A stretch of DNA of 64,000 nt from Streptosporangium subroseum (GCF_900188345.1 NZ_FZOD01000046.1:17505-81504), one strand, 5' to 3'. Shown: positions 16,265 through 25,263, counted from the first letter of the stretch. Program-made: numbers and translations. The notes: a model not told the origin generated them from the letters alone.

Positions 16265-17061
16265 ACGTCCTCCGCGAGGCAGACCTGGACGCCTTCGTCG
16301 AGCGCGGCTTCTGCGTCCTGCGCGGAGCCTTCGACGCCCGGCGGGCCCCGGCCGCACGAGCCCGCGTGTGGCGGCGGATGGAGGAGAAGGCCGGCATCCG
16401 CGAGGACGACCCCGCCACCTGGCCGGGGGCCTACGACATCGAGGAGCGACTGGCCGTCCCCGAGGTGCTCGACTGCTTCACCGACAGGCTCGCGGCCGCG
16501 ATCGAGGAGCTCGTCGGCCCCGGGCGCTGGCGGGGCCTGCGCGAATGGGGCTTCTGGCCGGTCAACTTCTCCTACGGGGCCCGGCTTCCGTACGCCATTC
16601 CCACCGAGGGGTGGCACATCGACGGCAACTGGTTCCGGCACACGATCGACGCCCCGAACCAGGGTCTGCTGCTGATCGGGCTCTTCTCCGACGTCGCTCC
16701 CCGTGAAGGCGGCACCCTCGTGGCACAGGGATCCCACCGGCGTACGGCACGCGTGCTCGGTGAGCATCCCGGCGGGCTCACCCACCTGGAGCTGTTCGAA
16801 GCGGTCCTGGCCGAGCCCATCGGCAACTTCCACGAGCTGACCGGGGAGGCGGGCGACGTGGTCCTCGCGCACCCCTTCCTGTTCCACAGCCGTGGATACA
16901 AGCACGGCGGGCCGCCGCGCTTCATCAGCAACACGGAGGCCAACCTGGTGGCACCCCTGCGCCTGCGCGGCCTGGATCTCTCCGTCCTGGAGCGGTCGGT
17001 GCGGTCGGCGCTCACCGGCCCGCCGCCCCGCTTCGACGCCCCCCAGCGCTGCCGCTTCTGA
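16261..17061 (+). CDS. Phytanoyl-CoA dioxygenase (PhyH)-family oxygenase
   Basis: This is a second, unrelated-looking Fe(II)/2-oxoglutarate enzyme of 266 residues. The PhyH pattern is clear: EGWHIDGNWF supplies H119-X-D121, REGGTLVAQGSHRRT is the family loop, and VVLAHPFLFHSRG supplies the distal His, with Arg at PPRFISN. GTG 16261 overlaps the previous stop (GTGA). It closes the operon, and its stop lies three bases before the end of a convergent broken gene. Two different oxygenases suggest two distinct oxidations of the peptide. Confidence 0.85.
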   Translation: MNVLREADLDAFVERGFCVLRGAFDARRAPAARARVWRRMEEKAGIREDDPATWPGAYDIEERLAVPEVLDCFTDRLAAAIEELVGPGRWRGLREWGFWPVNFSYGARLPYAIPTEGWHIDGNWFRHTIDAPNQGLLLIGLFSDVAPREGGTLVAQGSHRRTARVLGEHPGGLTHLELFEAVLAEPIGNFHELTGEAGDVVLAHPFLFHSRGYKHGGPPRFISNTEANLVAPLRLRGLDLSVLERSVRSALTGPPPRFDAPQRCRF

Positions 17062-17064
17062 TCC

Positions 17065-17369
17065 CTAGCCCCCCGCCGACCCCCCTCTGATCCGTTCCAG
17101 ATGCGATCGCACCATCTCGGTGAAGGGATTCCCCGGGTCGGGAAGCCGGGCGAAAGTGTCCAGAGCTCGTACGCGAGGGCGGAGCGGGAGTTCAGAGTGG
17201 TTGTGTGGCCTGGGCCCAGTGTTCTCTCGCAGTCGGCGACCAGGGCCTGTCCCCAGTCAACGGCACGGGCGACGTCGGAAATGGCGTTCAGGTGACGCAG
17301 CACCCACAGCCGGAGATGGAGCACCGGCTCGGCGACACGGGGGCCGGGCCGGTGATACCTTTCCGCCAT
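17065..17369 (-). pseudogene. Frameshifted TPR-protein remnant
   Basis: Reading leftward, DWGQALVADCERTLGPGHTT and TLNSRSALAYEL are typical of actinomycete tetratricopeptide proteins (LGP.H..TL.SR..LA). After GAGCTCTGG the frame must shift by one base to continue as ALDTFARLPDPGNPFTEMV to a stop at 17065-17067. Only the last helices remain. It probably derives from an NB-ARC/TPR or AfsR-type gene. The rest of 17062-17511 holds no other gene. Confidence 0.6.
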
Positions 17370-17511
17370 GATGATGCGTTCGAACCAGTGGTGGCCCGCC
17401 TTGTAGGCGGTCCACGGGTTCCAGCGCACCACCGGCCGCCTCGACGAGGCGGCCGTCGTCGTTTCCACAGGCAGCCGCCGCGTCGAGTCCTCGACATCGG
17501 AGACGTCAGAG

Positions 17512-18582
17512 ATGACCGAAGCACAATCCCACCCGCCGGCAGATCGTACGACCTGGCCCGCGCTTCTCAACGCGCTCCTCGACGGTGAGCCGCTGCCGGA
17601 CGCCGCGACCGCGTGGGCGGCGGGCCAGATCAGGACCGGTGCGGCGACCGCCGCGCAGATCGCCGGCTTCGCCGTCGCCCTGCGGGCCAAAGGGGAGACC
17701 GTCGCCGAGGTGTCGGGGCTCGCCGAGGGCATGTTCGGCCACGGCATCCAGGTCTCCGGCGACCTGGTCGACCTGGTCGGCACCGGCGGGGACCAGGCCC
17801 ACACCGTCAACATCTCCACCATGGCCGCCGTCGTCGCGGCGGCCGCCGGAGTGAAGATGGTCAAGCACGGTGGGCGGGCGGCCTCGTCCTCCTCCGGTTC
17901 CGCGGACGTTCTGGAGGAGCTGGGAGTGGTGATCACCCTGCCGCCGGAGCAGACCGCGCTGGTCGCCGAGGAGGTCGGCATCACCTTCTGCTTCGCCCCG
18001 CTCTTTCATCCGGGTATGAAACACACGGCCGACGCGAGGCGCGAGCTCGGCATTCCGACGGTGTTCAACTTTCTCGGCCCGCTCCTCAATCCCGCCCGGC
18101 CCGGGGCGCAGGCGGTCGGCGTCGCCCACCCGCGGATGGCCGCGATCATCGCGGGCGTTCTCGCCGGACGCGGCGGCTCGTCGCTGGTCTTCCGCGGTGA
18201 CGACGGGCTGGACGAGCTCACCACGTCAGGCCCCTCGACGGTCTGGGTGGTACGGCACGGCACGGTGACCGAGACCCGGTTCGACCCCGCCGAGCTGGGC
18301 ATCGCCCCCGCCACCCTCAAGGACCTTCGCGGCGAGGACGCCGTCCACAACGCCCGGGTCGCCCGCGCGGTGCTGGCGGGAGAACCGGGACCGGTGCGCG
18401 ACATCGTGCTGCTCAACGCCGCCGCCGCCGTCGTGGCGGCCGAGGGCGTCCCGGCTCCGGACGCTCTCACCGAGACGATCCGGCAGGCCTGCAAGCGCGC
18501 CGCCGAGGCCGTCGACTCCGGCGCGGCCTCGGCACTTCTGGACCGCTGGATCGACGTCAGCCGCTCACTGCGCCCCGCGTGA
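17512..18582 (+). CDS. trpD: Anthranilate phosphoribosyltransferase
   Basis: TrpD joins anthranilate to phosphoribosyl pyrophosphate in tryptophan synthesis. The 356-residue protein shows LVGTGGDQAHTVNIST (PRPP loop), VKHGGRAASSSSGSADVLE, FCFAPLFHPGMK and PTVFNFLGPLLNP, all family hallmarks. No other trp gene is nearby, which is usual for actinomycetes. It is not obviously linked to the RiPP operon, although a pathway needing anthranilate cannot be ruled out. Confidence 0.95.
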   Translation: MTEAQSHPPADRTTWPALLNALLDGEPLPDAATAWAAGQIRTGAATAAQIAGFAVALRAKGETVAEVSGLAEGMFGHGIQVSGDLVDLVGTGGDQAHTVNISTMAAVVAAAAGVKMVKHGGRAASSSSGSADVLEELGVVITLPPEQTALVAEEVGITFCFAPLFHPGMKHTADARRELGIPTVFNFLGPLLNPARPGAQAVGVAHPRMAAIIAGVLAGRGGSSLVFRGDDGLDELTTSGPSTVWVVRHGTVTETRFDPAELGIAPATLKDLRGEDAVHNARVARAVLAGEPGPVRDIVLLNAAAAVVAAEGVPAPDALTETIRQACKRAAEAVDSGAASALLDRWIDVSRSLRPA

Positions 18583-18690
18583 GCCACCCGATCCCGCGAT
18601 CGACCAGGACGCGGATGTTCAGACTCTGAAACGGCTCCGGCAGGTCACGGAGGTGGAGCGGTCGCCGGAGCGGCAGCGGGTTTTCCTGGA

Positions 18691-19278
18691 TCACGGCTTG
18701 GGGATCGGGGCCGTTCCGGCGGGGCGGTCGTCCTCGTCGGCCATGACGTGGTCGCCGTTCTCCAGCCTTGCGATCAGCCCGCGTGCCCAGTCGGCGCCGC
18801 TCGCGGTGGACCACGCCTGCATGCCGAGCAGCTCCCGGATGTGGGACGGCTCTCCCCGCCCGGCGGCTCGGTCCAGGATCTCCGCATGCTCCGCCTCCAT
18901 CGCGCGGAGCCTCTCCCTGAGCAGGGCGATCGCCTCTTTCCTCGGCAGCGCGGGCAGCAGCGCCAGAGCCGCTCCCAGCGTCTCCGGACGGTGGTCCGGA
19001 CGGCTGAGGGCGCTGCGGAGGAGGCGCAGGAACTCGGCCGTTCCCTTCGTGGTGATCTTGTAGTCGATGCGTTCCGGCGACTCGTGGATCTCGCCGGCGT
19101 CCAGCAGGCCTTCCCTGGCGAGCTGCCTGAGCGACTGGTAGATCGAGCCCGGTTTCAGCCCGGCCCACTTCCCGGCTCCCCATGACTCCAGCTCGGCGTT
19201 CACCAGATGGCCGTTCGCCTGCCCGTGTGTGCGCACCACTCCGAGAAGCAGCAGTCGCGTCGCCGACATCGTCGTCAT
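18691..19278 (-). CDS. PadR-family transcriptional regulator
   Basis: The N-terminal winged helix (RLLLLGVVRTHGQANGHLV, KPGSIYQSLRQLAREGLL) and a helical C-terminal dimerisation part (ALLPALPRKEAIALLRERL) identify PadR. The length is 195 residues. It lies downstream of and parallel to the glycosidase operon but 145 bases away. PadR proteins usually repress an adjacent exporter or stress gene; no exporter is adjacent. Confidence 0.85.
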   Translation of the reverse strand: MTTMSATRLLLLGVVRTHGQANGHLVNAELESWGAGKWAGLKPGSIYQSLRQLAREGLLDAGEIHESPERIDYKITTKGTAEFLRLLRSALSRPDHRPETLGAALALLPALPRKEAIALLRERLRAMEAEHAEILDRAAGRGEPSHIRELLGMQAWSTASGADWARGLIARLENGDHVMADEDDRPAGTAPIPKP

Positions 19279-19423
19279 CGCCCACCCATCGCCAAACGTC
19301 CGCGTGCGGCACCGGCGAGGTCGCTGAACCAGCCAGCCGTACGTCCTGTCCAGGCTAAACCCGGCCGGGGAGCACTCTCCCTCGCGACGGGGACGCGGCC
19401 GCGCTGTCTGCCGCTCCCGCGGT

Positions 19424-22400
19424 TCAGGTGACCTGGTGTGGGCCGGGGCTCGCGGCGTCCTCCGTTCTCAGGATCACGGGGCCGAACAGGCCCGTCACGC
19501 GCTGGCCGGGGAAGATGAAGTGGGTGGGGCTGACCGCGTCGAGGTAGGGGGCCAGCGTGCCCAGCACGAGGATCTCGATCGTGCTCTCCTCCGCGTCCAG
19601 GTTCAGGTCGAAGGTGTACGGCCAGCAGACGCGCACCCCCGCCGAACGCCCGTTCACGATCACCTCCGCCGTGCCGCGCACCCGTCCCAGATCGAGCCGC
19701 GCCCGCCCGGGGTGCCGGAGAGTGGTCCGGTAGCGGACGCCGCCGCTGTATCCGGCCAGACCCTGCGACTCCCAGTCGCCCAGCCTGATCCGTCCGGGCC
19801 CGCAGGCGAACCTGACCGGTCCGGCCAGAGCCGCGCCGTCCTGGAAGCCGGGACGGGTCGTCACCTGGAATTCGGCCCGGCGGGCCGAGCCGTCGAGGAC
19901 GGCCGGGAGACCGGATTCGACGCCGTCGACGAGGACCCGGACCGGGCCGTGCGCGTCGGCCTCCATCAGCGTCGCGCCCGGCGGGACGTCCACGAGGAAC
20001 CGCTCGACCCGCTCCGCCGAGTCCGGCACCGCGAAGGTCGCGGGCAGGGCGGTGGCGCGCGCGTCGATCCATCCGGCCTCGGGCAGCGGGTGCGGGCGGG
20101 GACGGAGGTGGAGCGCGGCGGGGTCGCCGTGCTGGCGTCGCCGTACGGGAGGACGGCTCGACCAGCCGGGACCGGAGACCACCAGGCCGTCGACGAGCAC
20201 GGCCCCCTCCGACTCCACCCGGATCGTGTTGGGACCGGGACGAAGCAGGTGCGACACGTTGTAACGGCGTACGCGCGGGATGTCCGCCTCCGCGTACGGG
20301 TCGAACCCGCCCTGCCGCCCGGCCTCGGTGCCGTTCACCAGCACCAGGCAGGTCGCGGTGGAGGCGACCTGGAGTGTCCCCTCCTCTGCCTCGACGACCG
20401 TCTCCATGTCGGGACCGGTGATCCACTCGGGCCTGCGGGCGGCTCCCGGGTCCGCCGTCAGGGACACGTGCGCCCGCAGCGTGAGGAGGTCCTCGTCGGG
20501 GGTGAGCCGGAGTTCCAGCAGGTGCTCGCCGGGGGCGAGCGGGGCCGGGCAGACGGCGAGGTATCCGGAGTCGTCGAGGGGGAGTTCCACCCCGTCCACC
20601 CAGACCTCCTTCGCCGTCGCCGCCCCCACGACCAGCCAGGCCTCCGGTGAGCCGGGGACGGTGACGTGGGTGCGGAACCATGCGGCCCGGCCCGCGGGGA
20701 CGGGGCCGAAGTCGAGGAACTCCTCGGGAACGTGCCCCTTCGGGCCCAGCGTGTCGCGGTGGATCGGGTCCTTGCGCAGGCCGCGCGAGGTCGACCAGAC
20801 CGCGGGCTGCCAGTCGCCGTCGCCGGTCCGCTGCAGGCCGTGCGGACCGAACGTCACGTGCACGGGGTCGCCGTCCGGCGTCTCCACCTCCCACCGCTCG
20901 ATGGTGGCGGACGTGCCGAAGTCGCCCCAGGTGTCGTCGAGCGTCGGCACGAGCTCCATGTCCCACTCGTCGCCGAGGTCGATCTCCCGCGCGTACGGCT
21001 CGCGCCGCGCTCCGGGGTCTGCCGCTGAACTCAAGGGTTCGGCGCCTCTCCCCGGGTCTGTCCGCTCGGTGGTCGCGTCCCGAGCCGCCTCCTCGGAGAA
21101 CGTCTCCGGGGAGGCGGAGGGCGTCCCTGGGGCAGAGAGCTCGGAGGATGTTTCGGGGGTGGAGGGCTCGGAGGGCGTCCCGGGGACGGAGGGCTCGGAG
21201 GGTGTCCCAGGGATGGAGGGCTCGGAGGGCGTCCCAGGGATGGAGGGCTCGAAGGACGTTCCGGGGACGGGGAGCCCGGGGACCGTCCCCGGGGCGGGGA
21301 ACAGGAGGAGGGCGGCGGGGCCGTCGTCGAAGGGGACGGTCACCTCGACGACGTCGTCGGCGACGGTGTACGGCAGGGGGCGGGGTTCGCCCCCGAAGGG
21401 ACTCGCCAGCAGCGGGGCGCCCGTCACGCCGCGGACCCGTACCCGTATCTCCCGCCGGTAGCGGCCGGGGTCGAAGTCGCAGGTCGCGTCCAGCCAGCCC
21501 AGCTCGACGCCGCGTTCGTCCGGCTTGCCGACGCTGATCTCGCTCGCCCGCGGGAACGCGGCGGTCAGGAAGACCACGGTCGTGCCGTCCACCTCGCGCA
21601 CCAGGGGCGGCACGGGAGCCTCGACCCGGGGGACGAACCCCGCCAGGGCCCGCTCCAGATCCGCGGCCGACGCGGCGAAGCGCGCGGTCCCCTCCTCGAA
21701 GTGCCTGCGGAGCCGCGGCGAGTCGGGAAGCGCCTCGACGGCGATCAGCCGGCCGCCGGCCGCCGCGAACGCGTCCAGGCGCTCGGCGACGACCTCGTCG
21801 AGCACGGTGGCCGCCGGGAGGACGATGACCCCGTACGACTCGGTGGACACCTCAAGCCTGCCGCCCGTGACCACCGCGCGCTGGATCGACTCGTCGTCGA
21901 TCACGTCGGCGTCCAGGCAGAGCCGGTCGAGCGCCCCGGGAACGGTCTGGAACCACGCCATGTCGCCCACGAGCTCCCGGTAGACCCGCTGCGCCCGCGC
22001 AGCGGCGTCCCATGCACCGTCTCCGGTCGCTCGCTCGTTGTCTGCGATGGTGTCCCGCGCGCCGTCTCCGGATCCCGCCTGGGTGGTGGCTCGCTCGTTG
22101 TCTGCGGTGGTGTCCCGCGCGCCGTCTCCGGATCCCGACCGTGCCGCGGTGTCCCGGCCGTCGTTTTTGGACGTCCGTACGGCGACGTCCCGCCCGCTGT
22201 CTCCGGATCCCGTCTGGGCGGTGGCCGTGGGGAACAGGACCGCGACGTCGCAGAGGTGGCGGCCCAGGGAGAGCACCGCGCACAGGCGGGTGACCGCGTC
22301 GGCGAAGACGCGGTGGTGCCGCCAGTACGGCTGGCGCCAGTCGGTCGACGGCGGCGCCCACTCCCACCAGCCGGCCCTCGTCGTGTAGTAGACCGCGTGC

Positions 22401-23362
22401 GGGTTGTAGAGATTGGCCCCCGCCCGCAGCCAGGGCAGCAGCCAGTCGAACGTCTCCTCCAGCGTGCCGCCCCAGCCGCTGGAGTGGAACGCCTCGATCC
22501 ACGTGCGCGGCCGGCCGTACAGGTGGGCGAGGGAGGAGTGCACCCGGGCGTCGCCGTGGTGGTCGGAGCCGGGCGCGCTGAACCAGCGGTGCGTGCGCGT
22601 GTAGTCGGCGTACAGCTCGACGCCCTCCACGGGGTGTCCCGCGCGGGCCGGGTCCTGCTGGTCGCAGCCGTTCAGCAGGCCGTGCTCGGCGTGCCACTCC
22701 GACAGCGGCCGGAAGAACGCCTCCTCGGCGAGTTCGGCCCTGGTCCGCTGGTAGTCGCGCCAGACGGCGGGACCGCCGTCCTGGGAGAACGGGTAGCCGC
22801 GCCTGGCGAGGAACTCCTCGGCGAACGTCGCCGACCACGTGGGCATCGACGGCAGCTCGTCCTGGAACGAGCCGACGATCACGCTGCCGAACCGGTGGCC
22901 CAGCCGTCGCGCGAACTCGCCGTGCACCCGGTCGAGCAGCACCTCGCACGCCCTGGGGGACAGGTAGTCGAAGCCGCGGGAGGAGATCGAGCCGTCGGCG
23001 GCGAGCCACTGCCCGGCGAAGCCCGGGTTCTCCTGCACCAGCCGGGCCTGCAGGTCGGCGCCGGAGAAACCCAGCTGGTCGTAGAACCACAGGCGGGCGC
23101 CGATCTCCAGGGCGTCCTCGCAGACCCCGTCCAGCAGCTCCCACCAGTCCTCGGAGAGGAACGGCGGGTCGTCGGCGTCGGCGCCGAACAGCGGGCCGGA
23201 CGGGGCCAGGTTCAGGATGACCAGGTTGTGCACGCCGCCCGCGACGAGGCGCTCCATCTGCCAGCGCAGCCGGTCCCTGCGCAGCGGCTCACCGCTCCAC
23301 CACCAGATCGCGGCGGGAGAGTGGCTGCGGGGCGGGTCGCGCAGCACGTCGAACACGTTCAT
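19424..23362 (-). CDS. GH106-like alpha-L-rhamnosidase/large glycoside hydrolase
   Basis: This large enzyme (1312 residues) probably removes alpha-L-rhamnose from plant or microbial glycans. The N-terminal catalytic part opens with AIWWWSGEPLRRDRLRWQME and carries GSFQDELPSMPTW and ARLWFYDQLGFSG, as in GH106-type proteins. The C-terminal half has beta-sandwich domains (DNTIRVE-like segments, AEVIVNGRSAGVRVCWP). GGAGG precedes ATG 23362. No signal peptide is seen, so a cytoplasmic role is likely. Two repetitive insertions (about 21105-21270 and 22015-22215) interrupt the fold. It is the last gene of the ABC-importer operon. Confidence 0.75.
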   Translation of the reverse strand: MNVFDVLRDPPRSHSPAAIWWWSGEPLRRDRLRWQMERLVAGGVHNLVILNLAPSGPLFGADADDPPFLSEDWWELLDGVCEDALEIGARLWFYDQLGFSGADLQARLVQENPGFAGQWLAADGSISSRGFDYLSPRACEVLLDRVHGEFARRLGHRFGSVIVGSFQDELPSMPTWSATFAEEFLARRGYPFSQDGGPAVWRDYQRTRAELAEEAFFRPLSEWHAEHGLLNGCDQQDPARAGHPVEGVELYADYTRTHRWFSAPGSDHHGDARVHSSLAHLYGRPRTWIEAFHSSGWGGTLEETFDWLLPWLRAGANLYNPHAVYYTTRAGWWEWAPPSTDWRQPYWRHHRVFADAVTRLCAVLSLGRHLCDVAVLFPTATAQTGSGDSGRDVAVRTSKNDGRDTAARSGSGDGARDTTADNERATTQAGSGDGARDTIADNERATGDGAWDAAARAQRVYRELVGDMAWFQTVPGALDRLCLDADVIDDESIQRAVVTGGRLEVSTESYGVIVLPAATVLDEVVAERLDAFAAAGGRLIAVEALPDSPRLRRHFEEGTARFAASAADLERALAGFVPRVEAPVPPLVREVDGTTVVFLTAAFPRASEISVGKPDERGVELGWLDATCDFDPGRYRREIRVRVRGVTGAPLLASPFGGEPRPLPYTVADDVVEVTVPFDDGPAALLLFPAPGTVPGLPVPGTSFEPSIPGTPSEPSIPGTPSEPSVPGTPSEPSTPETSSELSAPGTPSASPETFSEEAARDATTERTDPGRGAEPLSSAADPGARREPYAREIDLGDEWDMELVPTLDDTWGDFGTSATIERWEVETPDGDPVHVTFGPHGLQRTGDGDWQPAVWSTSRGLRKDPIHRDTLGPKGHVPEEFLDFGPVPAGRAAWFRTHVTVPGSPEAWLVVGAATAKEVWVDGVELPLDDSGYLAVCPAPLAPGEHLLELRLTPDEDLLTLRAHVSLTADPGAARRPEWITGPDMETVVEAEEGTLQVASTATCLVLVNGTEAGRQGGFDPYAEADIPRVRRYNVSHLLRPGPNTIRVESEGAVLVDGLVVSGPGWSSRPPVRRRQHGDPAALHLRPRPHPLPEAGWIDARATALPATFAVPDSAERVERFLVDVPPGATLMEADAHGPVRVLVDGVESGLPAVLDGSARRAEFQVTTRPGFQDGAALAGPVRFACGPGRIRLGDWESQGLAGYSGGVRYRTTLRHPGRARLDLGRVRGTAEVIVNGRSAGVRVCWPYTFDLNLDAEESTIEILVLGTLAPYLDAVSPTHFIFPGQRVTGLFGPVILRTEDAASPGPHQVT
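21105..21270 (-). repeat. 27-bp coding repeat in the GH106-like gene
   Basis: Core GGGCTCGGAGGGCGTCCC recurs at 21164, 21191 and 21218 with weaker flanking copies. It encodes a nine-residue Pro/Ser unit (GTPSEPSIP) in a linker between domains. Confidence 0.85.
22015..22215 (-). repeat. 60-bp coding repeat in the GH106-like gene
   Basis: Two near-identical 60-bp units (TCGCTCGTTGTCTGCG at 22031 and 22091) plus degenerate copies encode variants of GSGDGARDT and ADNERAT. This adds a low-complexity loop to the catalytic part. Confidence 0.85.
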
Positions 23363-23400
23363 CGAATACCTCCGGCGCGGCGCGGGCCGCGGAAAATGGG

Positions 23401-24216
23401 TCAGCCCTTCAGGCCGCTGGAGAAGCCCTTGATCACATACTTCTGCAGCACCAGGAAGACGACCACGATCGGCAGCGCGCCCAGCACCAGCCCCGCGAAG
23501 ACCAGGCCGTAGTCGGAGACGTACTGGCCGACGAAGGCGAAGACGCTCACCGGGATCGTCTCGAACCCGGAACCGCCGAGGTAGAGCAGCGGGGTGAAGA
23601 AGTCGTTCCAGATGAACACGGCGTTGAGGATCAGCACCGTGCCGGTGATCGGCCGCAGCAGCGGGAAGACGACCTTGGTGAAGGCCGTCAGGTGCGAGGC
23701 GCCGTCGATCTGGGCGGCGCTCGCGTACTCGCGGGGGAGCGCCCGGATGAAACCGGTGTAGAGGAAGATCGTGAACGGCATCTGGACGCCGGTGTAGAAA
23801 ATGATCATCCCCGCGTGCGTGCCGATCAGGCCCAGGTCGCTGACCAGCTCGTACAGCGGGATCATGCCGAGCTGGAACGGCAGCACGATGCCGAGCAGGA
23901 ACAGGATGTACAGCCCGTAACCGAGCCGGGTCGCGGTCCGCGCCAGGAAGTAGGCGGCGAACGAGCCCAGCGCGATCAGCGCGATCAGGCTGGCCACCGT
24001 GATCAGCGTGCTGTTCATCAGGGACGGGCCGAGCGCCGCCGCCGACCACGCCTCGGTGAAGTTGGCCGTGGTCGGCGGGTTCGGCAGCGAGAGCGGGGTC
24101 TGCGAGATCTGGTCGGGGCTCTTCAGCGACAGGGTGACCAGCGCGTAGACGGGGAAGAGGAACGCCACCGCCACCGCGATCATGACGATTTCCAGCAGGA
24201 AGGTCCTGGACCTCAC
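23401..24216 (-). CDS. Carbohydrate ABC transporter permease (MalG-type)
   Basis: This inner-membrane permease has 271 residues and six hydrophobic segments. It carries the EAA loop that docks the ATPase (EYASAAQIDGASHLTAFTKV). The start GTG 24216 overlaps the stop of the first permease (GTGA). It pairs with the adjacent MalF-type protein and the binding lipoprotein. No ATPase gene is present, so a shared MsiK-type ATPase is likely. The substrate is probably a rhamnose-containing oligosaccharide, judging from the flanking glycosidases. Confidence 0.9.
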   Translation of the reverse strand: MRSRTFLLEIVMIAVAVAFLFPVYALVTLSLKSPDQISQTPLSLPNPPTTANFTEAWSAAALGPSLMNSTLITVASLIALIALGSFAAYFLARTATRLGYGLYILFLLGIVLPFQLGMIPLYELVSDLGLIGTHAGMIIFYTGVQMPFTIFLYTGFIRALPREYASAAQIDGASHLTAFTKVVFPLLRPITGTVLILNAVFIWNDFFTPLLYLGGSGFETIPVSVFAFVGQYVSDYGLVFAGLVLGALPIVVVFLVLQKYVIKGFSSGLKG

Positions 24217-25136
24217 TGTGCTACCTCCCGGGAGCGCAGGTAGTAGATCTGCACGAGCGACACCGCCGCCACGAACAAGGCGAGCACGAGCGCGATCGCC
24301 GTGCTGTAGCCGAACTTGCCGTAGACGAACGCCTGCTTGTACAGGACGGTCGACAGGGTCTCGGTGGCGTAGCCGGGACCGCCGTTGGTCGCCGCGAACA
24401 CCTGGTCGAACAGCTTCAGCCCGCCGATCGTGGAGAGCATCAGGTTGATCGTCAGGGCCGGGGCGAGCAGCGGCCAGGTGACGTAGCGGAACCGCTGGAG
24501 CGTGCCCGCCCCGTCGATCATCGCGGCCTCGTGCAGCTCCTTCGGGACGCCCTCCAGACCGGCCAGGAAGATGACCATCGAGTAGCCGGCGTACTGCCAC
24601 ACGACCATGCCCGCGATCGACCACAGCGCGACCGACGGGTCGCCCAGCCAGTCGATGTCCAGGCCGAGCAGGCCGTTCAGGCCCGCGGAGGGGTCCGGGG
24701 TGTAGACGTACTTCCACAGGAAGGCGACCATGACCGGGCTGACCACGACGGGTGAGAAGAAGATCACCCGCAGCAGCGTCCTGCTCTTCAGCTTGGCGTG
24801 CACGCCGAGCGCCAGCAGCAGCCCCACGCCGTTCTGCACGACCAGGATCGCCACGGTCAGCAGGAGCGTGTTCCCGAGGGAGCCCATGACCTGCTCGTCG
24901 CCGAGGATCGCCCGGAAGTTCGCCAGGCCGACGAAGGACTTCCCCTCGCCGATCCCGCTCCAGTCGGTGAAGGCGTAGAAGACGCCCACGATGCTCGGGT
25001 AGAGCACGACCCCCGCGTAGACCAGCAGGGCGGGGACGGCGAACCACCAGGAGGGGGAGAACGAGGCCGCGCGCCTGGCCCGCCGTGCCCGCACGGCGGG
25101 CGGCGTCTCGACCGGCGGCTGGGTGGTCAGGGTCAC
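24213..25136 (-). CDS. Carbohydrate ABC transporter permease (MalF-type)
   Basis: The protein has about 307 residues with six membrane segments (starting WWFAVPALLVYAGVVLYP). Its EAA loop reads ELHEAAMIDGAGTLQRF. GTG 25136 has GGGAG at good spacing; ATG 25148 is an alternative four codons upstream. It forms the channel together with the MalG-type partner. Confidence 0.9.
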   Translation of the reverse strand: MTLTTQPPVETPPAVRARRARRAASFSPSWWFAVPALLVYAGVVLYPSIVGVFYAFTDWSGIGEGKSFVGLANFRAILGDEQVMGSLGNTLLLTVAILVVQNGVGLLLALGVHAKLKSRTLLRVIFFSPVVVSPVMVAFLWKYVYTPDPSAGLNGLLGLDIDWLGDPSVALWSIAGMVVWQYAGYSMVIFLAGLEGVPKELHEAAMIDGAGTLQRFRYVTWPLLAPALTINLMLSTIGGLKLFDQVFAATNGGPGYATETLSTVLYKQAFVYGKFGYSTAIALVLALFVAAVSLVQIYYLRSREVAQ

Positions 25137-25172
25137 GGGATCTCCCATCCGCCCGGAACGGCGTGCCGTCTC

Positions 25173-25263
25173 GCGCGGCCCGGGCCCGTCGCAGGGCCCA
25201 GGCTCGGCGCGTGGCCCGGGCCTGTCGCAGGGCCCAAGCCGGCCACGTGGCCCGGACCTGTCA
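25173..25263. repeat. REP-like palindromic repeat between binding protein and permease genes
   Basis: Units of 36-37 bp starting CGYGGCCCGG at 25173, 25210 and 25246 contain GGCCCGGGCC, which folds on itself. The array occupies the 140-base gap between the lipoprotein gene and the permeases. In malE-malF-type operons such elements shield the upstream message and lower permease expression. Confidence 0.65.

Noticed and set aside
19424..24049. 1541-codon extension of the GH106-like gene into the permease
   Set aside because: The extra N-terminus is an out-of-frame shadow of the permease. A well-placed GGAGG precedes ATG 23362.
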